Below are positions 56,000 through 64,000 of a stretch of 64,000 nt of DNA, one piece after another. This DNA is from Heliocidaris tuberculata (taxonomy: Eukaryota > Echinodermata > Echinoidea > Camarodonta > Echinometridae): assembly GCA_025618425.1 (NCBI GenBank), contig CM046833.1, positions 2,389,172 to 2,453,171 on the forward strand, read 5' to 3'. Under the pieces are notes generated by a model that was not told where the DNA came from, searched no databases, and saw only the letters and a list, made by a program, of their open reading frames with translations. The stretch's first letter is position 1. Every line of letters starts with the position of its first letter. A program made the translations under genes and the position numbers.

Positions 56000-57371
56000 C
56001 ACTGTAAAAGATAATATTTAATTATTTTTCCCATGTAGAATTTACTTATAAACATAAGTTTTGCCACTTACGCACTCGATTTAAAGGTATCGTACAGTAG
56101 TGGGAAAGGTGGCGCTTTGGATATTTAACTACTTTGTCAGCTGGAATGGAAATTATTACATATACTGTTGTGAAATGATTAATTTCGAACATAGGTGACG
56201 TTTGTTTGAAGAAAAAAATGGTTTAGAAAGGGCTAAAATGTCCAAAAAATAAACATCGAATAACAAGCGGGACCGCGCTTGTAATTTGATGTGAAAACAG
56301 TGTGTGTAACAAGTGTGTGCGAACCGCTATGCGCCGTTGAGCCGGGAGCGTCGGGGTAGGTGGTCCTTAGCGAGGGTATAAGGTAACCGTTGATATTCGA
56401 TCATTTGAATTATTTTACTGAAAATCACCGGAAATCATGAATAGAATACCGGATTATCTCACTCATGTATCTTTTTATTGAAGCCGAACAATATGAGACT
56501 ATATTTGAGCAGTTGCATGGCAACTTTCATTTTGCTACCACTACTGTTTATTACCTTTAAGTCTTACTAACTCAAACTTTCAATTTAGTAGAATATACGT
56601 GAAATTTTAAAGTAAAATTATATGCAAAAGAACATTCAAGTAATTTCAACTTGTATTAATTTAGTAATGCTAACTCAAAGAAAGAAGTAAGAAGTTATAA
56701 GAATTACTAAAACAATTTTTGGTGATTGTACTTATCTTTTTAAAGTAAAGACTGATGCAGTGCGTTATATAAGTATAAACATAATTCATGAATATTTAAT
56801 AAGACCAAATTACTCTCTCTCTCTTTAAATAAAACAATCCTTTTTTGTGGTTGAATGAAAAATTATGGAGTTCAAAATATTTCTTAATTCATTTAAGCAA
56901 AGATAAGAAGATAAAACAATTTTTAATTGTCGCTTAATTCAAAACAAATCAAAACTTGATATTTCAGAAAAATTGTCTACCAATTTTCTGTTCAAGATGC
57001 TACGATCAAGTATAAAATTCGGAGCCCTCTCAGTAGATGTCAAATTAAAGCGTATATGTAATAGCGTTTGCTGGTGATGGTAGATAATTGGTTAAATCCT
57101 AACTTGAAATAGTGTCAGTAAATGTTAAATGGGTGCAAGTTTAATCATGTCATAAGTTTTTTTCTTCTTCTTCTTTTTTTTTTCGTCTATCATGATTACA
57201 ATGCTTAAATTATTTACGTTAATGTAAGTCAATTTAACTGAGTAAAAATCTATTAAGCAACATAGGTAAATTCTACTTAAAATTCCCTGTTACAAATACT
57301 TAAAACAATTAAGGCTATTTGTTGAAGAACGTTCTTCGAGTAATTAACAATTTTTTTTTTTTTTTACAGTG
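56000..57371. mobile_element. CACTGTAAAAAAT element, copy 2, carrying a nested MITE
   Basis: Ends CACTGTAAAAGATAAT and TTTTTTTTTTACAGTG. The sequence outside 56091-56560 follows copy 1 (53362-54243) throughout, sharing for example GTAGAATATACGTGAAATTT. About 900 bp without the insert. Confidence 0.82.
56091..56560. mobile_element. TTAA-flanked MITE nested in the CACTGTAAAAAAT element
   Basis: Ends TTAAAGGTATCGTACAGTAG and CTACTGTTTATTACCTTTAA. TTAA is present at both borders but only once in the sister copy at 53449-53452. This proves TTAA duplication on insertion, the signature of piggyBac-type transposition. Confidence 0.92.
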
Positions 57372-58549
57372 AATCATTAAGGACCATAATTTTCCTATAT
57401 ATCTGTTATCCCATTTCTCTTTCTCTCTTTTGCATGTTTTACGCTCCCCTCAAGTTTCCCTCTCATCCCCCCCCCCCCCCCCCCCCCACACACACACTTA
57501 GATACGGCACTAGTTTCTAGCAGTGTCATAAATGATTCTACCTACGGCTAATTAGGAAAACGCGTAATAAGGGTTGAGGACAGGATCAACGGAAAAAAGT
57601 GAGAGTGGGAATAATTTCCTAAGTATTGTTTGAACGGTATTATGATTGCATATCTCCTAGAAGTGGAGGCAGGTGACTATTAAACATGGAGATATATCTC
57701 CCATAAACTAGTGCTTGGTAAGGGAGTGAAGCGACACAGAGCGTTTCAACATTTTTCTTTAATATATGAACATACCTGCAAAATCGCAATATACCGTATT
57801 GTAGTGAAAATTTGAATAACGATCCTTTAAGTTACGACAATGCAAGAGTTTTTACCTCTTAAACCCTGCAACTGTATGTCTGGCTATATAGATAACCGTC
57901 CAACCTTTATCATTATCTTTATTGTTGTTCTTATAATTATTACCACTATAATTTTAAAAAAAAAAACTAGCATTGCATGTCATAATTGCTATATTATTTT
58001 TTTTTTCTCTCTCTTTTTTTCTTCATCGAAACCTGGGGGATGATTGTACACGCCAACCCCAACTAAAATTCGGGGGGGGGGGGGGTAAGCATCTACCACC
58101 CCCACCTCTTGCTAACTACTCCCCTGCCCATGCATATGTATGAACCCTGTTATTAGGTTGCAGAAAATGTTTTCTGCTGGAATGCAATCAACATAATGGA
58201 AGAAACTATGAAATGTGGATACTATGAGTTTTTCATTATTGTGTAATTTTTTTAGAGAATCTACCTCCCTTTTATACGTAGTTACTCTGAATTAGGGTTA
58301 CGGTAGTGGCGTATCCAGTGTACAGAAGGTTTCAATTCTCCCTCTCCTAGCTCTTAAAAAGCCTATGATAAAAGAAAAAAACATGCCCGTATTGGGTCTT
58401 CAGCACGTGTAAACTAGCTGCTACAGTTCTGTTAGCCTTTCTTAAAGTTGAAAACTTCACAATGAAGCGGCTAAGTGAAAAATAACTACTTCATGCATGT
58501 ATCTTTTAAAGAAAAATTCCTCGTCTTTTTTCACAATTCATTTCCTTAC
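57372..58549 (-). other. Receptor intron 2, remainder
   Basis: C run near 57467, G run near 58071 and a CAGTGGCGTATCCAG-like phrase at 58305. No exon recognised. Confidence 0.5.
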
Positions 58550-58897
58550 CGAGGACAGCAAGTTTAATTTTTTCTGAGCCACCACTCCCCTTCTCCGTGA
58601 TGACGTAACAGGTATACGCCATCTCGTCAGCAAACCCAAGGTCTAAGAGCTTTAAGATGGCATTTGACGCTCCATCAAACCACATTCTGTATTTGTGAGG
58701 TTGGTAGCTATTTGTAATACTCGAGTTAGAAGTACCGCTGATGAAGTTGTCTCGGTCGTCCGAATTCCAGTAGACCAGACCGGGTGGCGTGGAAGAGGAC
58801 TGCGTTCGGTAGTCGCATCGTAAAATGGCGATGTGTCCGGAAATGGCTAGACCTGTTTGTGTAACCGCTACTGCGAGCCCAGTAACATATGAAGTAC
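58550..58897 (-). CDS. Ig receptor exon 2: Ig1 (V-like)
   Basis: 348 nt, phase 1-1, acceptor attgtttgaaag, donor cctcg|gtaagg. It reads GHIAILRCDYRTQSSSTPPG, LVYWNSDDRDNFISG, KYRMWFDGASNAILKLLDLG and ADEMAYTCYVITEKG. Two core cysteines, the YW of strand C and the D-x-A-x-Y-x-C type turn (DEMAYTC) give a V-set-like first domain of about 116 residues. Confidence 0.9.
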
Positions 58898-60370
58898 CTT
58901 TCAAACAATCATAAAAGTAGAGACCATATATGCTAAGAATTTCAGGTATTACATCATTGTATTTAGTTAGTATTTGTGATTACCTCGTAATATTTATTGA
59001 GTATTTGAAATTATCTAAAAGTGTGGTATATGCAGTGTATGAAATGTTCCTTGGAAATCTTGATTCCCTTGTTTTGACAAGCGTTTCATATATAAAGATT
59101 CTCCTTTAAAAAAAAAAAGAAGCATTTCAGGACCTGAAATAGTATCTGTTATTTACAACTGGGACATTTTTGCCGAATATCAGTGCTTTTCCGTGTCTCA
59201 ATTTTGCGAGCGAGAAAACAGGACAACTGACATGACTGATAAGATAAAAGGATTACATATCCGGGCTCCTCCCTGCCCGATTATGAAGGAGGTGCACATA
59301 TTTCCCCCTCCTCCTTCATGTCCTTGCGGCTGTTCTTGTTTAATTCCTTGAAAATAATATCCCACAAATGCAGTTCAAAAAGATTTAGCAGAATGTAATT
59401 TAACAGAATAACCACATTCTACGATCTATGAATTCATATATTTGCCGTTGCTAATAATGACCCTAAAATATTTCAAAATTAAATCCGCGCCAAAATTTAC
59501 ATATTAAGAAGAGATCGATTAAAGGAACCCCCAAAACTACCAATATTCTAATTGAAAGAAATGGATTGCAATTATCACCCCCCCCCCCGAACTCAAGGTT
59601 CAGAGATGCCACTGAAATAGAAATATGTATTTTCAAAAGTGCTTCAAAATGCATGAAATTTGAAACCTAGAGTAATATTATTCTATTTGGTTACCCCCAC
59701 TTTAAAGAAGGAAGTGATATTAATTGATATACACTTCACGCGATAACCAAACAGAAGTGCTGCATATATTATAAACAATGGTAGGCCTAATATACAGTCG
59801 GACTTATTGGAGAGGAATCACAAGGCTACAAAACGCTATTCCCAACATGTAATTAATCAACTGATTTAATATATTTATGTATTGTTACTCTTTTTATTCG
59901 TTACACATGGCTGATAGAACTTGTCATGGCGATGGTTATGAGTTTTTAAGGACATTGAGGATATTTTTAAAATCTATTTTACTCTTTATTCGAGATATTT
60001 TTATACATTCGTGAAATCTAAATTGTTCTTTTAATAAAAGTCAGATTATCTGTGGATGTTATGTGGTTTGTTTAACCCTTAGGTGTATCCCCCCCCCCCC
60101 TCTCCCTGTCTCCCTTTCTCTATCTCTATCTGTCTGTCGTTCTCTCTCTGTCTTTCTCCCCTCTCTTTCTACCTTTTTATGGAATTTAACTCATTTGAAA
60201 AAAAAAATATATATATCTAGAAAACCTCGGATCACCATATAAAGAATTTTCTCCCAACTAATCATAGGACAAAAATTAACCATAAATATATATTTAGTGC
60301 GCTTAACAGCTAATATGAGAAATTCGTTTCAATTTGTCCTATACATGCTTCACATATCCTTTCTGCAAGG
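58898..60370 (-). other. Receptor intron 1, 3' part
   Basis: AT-rich with C runs near 59580 and 60090 and a CT tract at about 60100-60175. No exon or mobile element boundary recognised. Confidence 0.5.
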
Positions 60371-60865
60371 TTAAAGGGGGTACCCAATGCTGAAACAATG
60401 TTAGTTCATTTAAAAGATCATGATTTTATTAGAAGAAAATCATCTGCCTTAAGTTTTTTAAAAATTCGTGTTGCCAGAAAATCCCCGAAATATGGTAAGA
60501 TTTCAGGATATTTTGGCCCCTCAGCTGTGTCCCAATTTCAGCTAGGTAACCACAATGACGTCAAAGTGGTTACCTTGTCGCGCAATTATAGCAAAATGCG
60601 CGCAAGGTATAATGCATTTTGTACAGTCTAGCGCGCAACACATCTGCAATACGCGAACCTGGGTAACCACTTTGACGTCATTGTGGTTACCAAGCTGAAA
60701 TTGGGACACAGCTGAGGGGCCAAAATATCCTGAAATCTTACCATATTTCGGGGATTTTCTGGCAACACGAATTTTTAAAAAACTTAAGGCAGATGATTTT
60801 CTTCTAATAAAATCATGATCTTTTAAATGAACTAACATTGTTTCAGCATTGGGTACCCCCTTTAA
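60371..60865. mobile_element. Near-perfect TTAA-flanked foldback, 495 bp
   Basis: Arms of about 180 bp are almost identical in inverse: GGGGGTACCCAATGCTGAAA at the left, its complement at the right. TTAA lies at 60371-60374 and 60862-60865. Because the arms match, the same peptide (starting MLVHLKDHDFIRRKSS) can be read from each strand. This is an artefact and not a gene. High arm identity suggests recent origin. Confidence 0.92.
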
Positions 60866-60952
60866 GCTTGTATTTCCCTGAACAAAGCAGAAATATTATC
60901 TTAATTATTCTGCTTTGTCTTGTAAACGACAACACGATTTAAGGTTCTAAGT

Positions 60953-61669
60953 TAGATTTTCAACTGAATAAAAAAGTTCTTCAATAAATCTATATTTCAC
61001 TATGATCTTGCCTCACCTTATGTATTGCAATATTGTATGGGGAAATTTTGCAAAATATCTTTTAAATCGTATTCATATTCTTCAGAAACGTGCAATCAGG
61101 ATAATTACAAACTCTAAGCCTTACACTCTTTCAGATCCTTTGTTTAAAAAAAATTAATTTATTAACTATATATGATATTCATAAATATGTATCTGCACAT
61201 TTATGTATCAGTATATCAATAACACCTTGCCGAAATTTCTGGATAATTGTTTTATTAAGAAAAATTATATGTATAACATTAGACAGAACAATAATTTCTA
61301 TGTTCCTAATTATAAATATAATTTTTCTAGATGTACAATCAAATACTCAGGGCCGATCATGTGGAACAATCTCTCGAATACCTTGAAATGTTGCCAAAGT
61401 CTTTCAATTTTTAAACGAACATATAAAAATCATCTTTTAAATTTATGTTAATTTGCCTTCTCTCTTCCTCTCCTATTCCCCTTTCCCACCCGTCTGTTTT
61501 TATATTGTAGTTCTATTTAGCTGCTGTTTTAGGGATTGACCTTAGAAAGGCCTGTAGGCCTATGTCAATCCCACCACTTTCTGTTATATTATACTTATGT
61601 TGTATTCTTGTTTTTCTCTTGATTGTTATGTATTTTTTATCGGATTGTGGAAAATAAATAAACTTAAAC
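60953..61669 (+). mobile_element. 5'-truncated non-LTR retrotransposon (RT C-terminal region)
   Basis: Plus-strand frame with stops: LPHLMYCNIVWGNFAKYLLN, ILQKRAIRIITNS, then from 61203 MYQYINNTLPKFLDN, CTIKYSGPIMWNNLSNTLK and SLSIFKRTYKNHLLNLC. These are the usual C-terminal signatures of CR1/Jockey/L2-like elements. The 3' UTR ends AATAAATAAACTTAAACTT. Inactive, in intron 1. Confidence 0.8.
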
Positions 61670-62263
61670 TTAAAGGGCAATCCAACCTTGGTAATGATAT
61701 GATTTGTGTGAAAGCAGAAAAATAAGAAAAACAGGATGGTGAAAGTTTGAAAGAAATCGGACAAGGAATAAGAAAGTTAAGGATGTTTGAAAAATGAGAT
61801 CACTACATCTATGCGAATCTCACATTGGCAATTTGATGATTCGAGTGTGACATTTTTTGTGGACAACTCTCCCATCTGTCGTACACAAAAATATCATTAA
61901 TTTGCGGTTTTCCTCGAGGCGCTTTTACCCTCAGGGCATTACTCACAATATATTGGAGATAGCATATTGTTATAGGTTCTCATGAAAGAAAAAGATCCTG
62001 CTGAGTAATACATTTTGAAAAAAAGTGACATTTTAGTCATTTTGTGTGTTGGAGCGAATGGGGGAGTTGTCCACAGCTACATCACAGTGACATTACCTAT
62101 TCGGCCAATTTGAAATTCCCATATGTATAGTGATTACAACTTTCAAAAATTCATAACTTTCTTATTGCTTGTCCGATTTCATTCAAACTTTCACCAATCT
62201 GCTTCTCTGATTTTTCCTCTTTCTTTCAAAGCAACTTGCTCTTAAGGTTTGATTTCCCTTTAA
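61670..62263. mobile_element. TTAA-flanked foldback MITE, 594 bp, at a retrotransposon tail
   Basis: Inverted arms of about 200 bp (TTAAAGGGCAATCCAACCTT versus the complement of the right end) meet around GTGGACAACTC near 61860 and GAGTTGTCCAC near 62066. TTAA at 61670-61673 and 62260-62263. It used a TTAA in the tail of the retrotransposon that ends at 61669, so it is the younger of the two. Confidence 0.85.
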
Positions 62264-62881
62264 TCCCTTTAATTATATATAATGATTTACAACAATAATA
62301 AAGATATACAAATGATATACAAACAATGAAATCTTATATACTTGGAAATTATCATAAACACATAACATGAAATATATTTAATTAGTCTAATATAAAGCGT
62401 TATCCTAAATAGGAAAGTATTGTCATTATTGTATATGTATTTCATGAATCTATTCAAAAACAGAAATTTCATGTTCATGACCAAAGAAAATATCATAATG
62501 CACATATATACTGATGTAAAAGTAATATGATTTTACCTAAAAAGTAAAGTGGTTTTTACCTCAGATATAAGAAAAAGAATTGAATTGACTGAATTGTACA
62601 AAAAAATAAGAAATATCAAAATTATTATGGAACTTATGACATGATTAATATCATAGTCACATGGAGATAACGAAAATTCGTACTTTTTCATAATCAGAGA
62701 TAAATGGGTGTTATGTATATAAAATATATATTGAAAATAATAATTACCTTAAATTCAGTCGCATTTCATCATAATGAGACATTTCTTTAAGTTGAAACTG
62801 TTATCAAAGTTTAGACATCGAGTACATCTAGAAAAACCAGCACAAAAAAGGTGAACTTAGTAATGAGAAAAACTTGCTCAC
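62264..62881 (-). other. Receptor intron 1, 5' part
   Basis: AT-rich sequence with no exon or mobile element recognised. Confidence 0.5.
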
Positions 62882-62945
62882 CATTTATTGTTAGGACAAC
62901 AGCACCGACGAGGAAAAGGAACCCTTTTAGAATAGACGGCGCCAT
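62882..62945 (-). CDS. Ig receptor exon 1: start codon and signal peptide
   Basis: ATG at 62945-62943, in the context aaagtaaaATGGCG. It encodes MAPSILKGFLFLVGAVVLTI, a basic residue followed by a hydrophobic core typical of a cleavable signal peptide, and ends in phase 1 at aatg|gtgagc. The phase matches exon 2. An acceptor ttttcccgtag at 63021 suggests the exon begins at 63020 with 75 nt of 5' UTR and a further upstream leader exon outside or undetected. Confidence 0.87.
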
Positions 62946-63144
62946 TTTACTTTGCCTGGACTGGTAACATATTAGCAAGAGATGCTGCAGACGGGCATGT
63001 TGACTGGAATCATTCAGAATCTACGGGAAAAGAAGAAATGTGAAGTAAACTACAGGTTGTCACAGTTTTAGTGGATATACATCAATTAATGTATTCGGAC
63101 AGGGCAAAGAACCGTACATTTGCTAGTGTTACTTTTGCCCCGGT

Positions 63145-63146
63145 CT

Positions 63147-63186
<40 letters not shown>

Positions 63187-64000
63187 TTATACCGCGCTTT
63201 TCCCATAAGGCCCAAAGCGCTTACAATAATTTCAATTACAAATACTTATGGTAAGAAAAACAACGTTACAACTACAAACTGCTAAAGAGATGTGTTTTCA
63301 AGGCCTTTCTGAAGACACTGACTGATGAAGACTGTCTAATTGTTAGTGGTAAATCATTCCAGTATTTTGAAGCAGACACAGAGAATGTCCTATCACTTGC
63401 CAAGGTGCGAGTAACTGAATAGGTGAGACGGAGAGGATCACTGGAAGACCTCAATCGCCTGGTAGATGTATATAAATTCAAACAGGTATCTAAATATTTT
63501 TGAGCTTGATTATTAAGGATTTTATAGACAAACAAAAGTAATTTGAAAATTATACGTTGTTTCAAAGGGAGCCAGTGTAATGAGTTCAAGAGTGGCTGAG
63601 ATGGGTGGTCCCTAGAAACCTGAAGCACCAATCGAGCAGCCCAGTTTTGTAGTCGTTGCACACGATTTAATTGAGTCGAGGGAATGGTAGAAAGAAGCCC
63701 GTTACAATAATCGATACGGGATAGAACTAAAGAACGCACAGCATTATGACAGGCAGATTGATCAATGAACCTTCTAATTCTAACGATATTGCTTCAATAA
63801 AATGTAACCGTACGACAGATGTGAGAGATATGGTGAGACATTGACATGCGACAATCAAAGATAACGCCGAGGTTCCTTATCGTTTCTGACGGGTTAATGA
63901 GTGTGCCACCAACATTCAACTGAACATTTGGAAGATTGCGCCGATTGTGGGCTGATGCTGCAACAAAGAATTCTGTTTTTGAATCATTTAATTTCAACTT
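63145..64000 (-). mobile_element. L2-like non-LTR retrotransposon, 3' part, runs off the window
   Basis: The minus-strand frame gives MKLNDSKTEFFVAA, TIRNLGVIFDCRMSMSHHIS, then after one TGA (63796-63794) SLVLSRIDYCNGLLSTIP, VQRLQNWAARLV, LHWLPLKQRIIFKLLLFVYK and KTHLFSSL. These are L2/CR1-type post-polymerase signatures. The 3' end carries the hairpin-like GCGCTTTGGGCC and AAAAGCGCGGTATAAG followed by a TAA repeat (63149-63192), as in L2 elements. The rest of the polymerase lies beyond 64000. Confidence 0.87.

Larger units (their letters stand above)
40397..62945 (-). other. Gene: Ig-superfamily transmembrane receptor with SH2/SH3-docking tail
   Basis: Sixteen exons on the minus strand join with matching phases to 3489 nt, or 1162 residues plus stop. 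Order: signal peptide (1-21), seven Ig-like domains (about 22-137, 138-249, 250-365, 366-470, 471-574, 575-683, 684-787), one FN3 domain (788-884), a six-cysteine region of unknown family (885-995), a transmembrane helix at about 999-1020 followed by RCMCRKRKGK, and a 120-residue tail. Tail motifs: YQPL, YAIP, YVPM (PI3K p85 SH2 type), RRPPKPLPEP (PxxP, SH3 type), YDSL and YENL four residues apart (short ITAM-like; YEN also fits Grb2). The layout suggests a cell-surface signalling or adhesion receptor, perhaps immune-type. Ligand and orthologue are unknown. Exons 2, 5, 6, 7, 8, 11, 12, 13 and 14 are phase 1-1, while Ig2 and Ig7 are each split by an internal intron. Confidence 0.85.

Noticed and set aside
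60398..60838. Identical peptide on both strands
   Set aside because: Explained by the inverted arms of a foldback element.

Overview
The window is animal nuclear DNA. Small exons are separated by long AT-rich introns, there are no bacterial-style operons, and there are many MITEs, foldbacks, non-LTR retrotransposons, microsatellites and roughly forty poly(C) or poly(G) runs of nine or more. The module types (EGF, YWTD and Ig exons with phase-1 boundaries) and repeat families (a GGGGCCTGTAAC palindrome, a tRNA-headed SINE, L2- and CR1-like elements) suggest a deuterostome invertebrate, most likely an echinoderm such as a sea urchin. The taxon is inference.

Plus strand, 440-7510: the 3' part of a gene whose start lies outside the window. 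Six exons join in frame and encode one EGF repeat, a Ser/Thr/Pro-rich linker and about six blades of an LDL-receptor class B (YWTD) propeller. A decayed copy of the last coding stretch lies just after the stop. Plus strand, 14449-15579: an intact single-exon class A GPCR of 376 residues with ERC in place of DRY, possibly preceded by a spliced 5' UTR exon at 12848-12897.

Minus strand, 62945-40397: a complete 16-exon receptor gene, reconstructed by hand. The exons sum to 3489 nt, giving 1162 residues: signal peptide, seven Ig-like domains, one FN3 domain, an unrecognised six-cysteine region, one transmembrane helix, and a tail with YVPM, a PxxP stretch and YDSLKGQLYENL. These resemble PI3K, SH3 and Grb2/short-ITAM docking sites, so the protein looks like a signalling Ig-superfamily receptor, possibly of immune type. 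This is the most interesting object in the window.

Minus strand, about 32.5-16.9 kb: a second, decayed copy of the tail module with its introns and 3' flank (paralogous to about 43.65-39.1 kb). Large inverted-repeat elements (18181-24649 and 25659-31541) break it, one splice acceptor is lost, and no ectodomain or membrane exon is visible. A ~95-bp repeat derived from the last coding box follows the stop in both copies.

The remainder is mobile or repetitive: five TTAA-flanked foldbacks (one with its empty site preserved in a sister element), a hAT-like MITE inside a 262-bp tandem array, a PIF/Harbinger-like MITE, a mariner-like transposase pseudogene, three 5'-truncated or edge-cut retrotransposons plus a fourth 3'-end fragment, and a 1.4-kb 44-bp minisatellite that creates long false ORFs.
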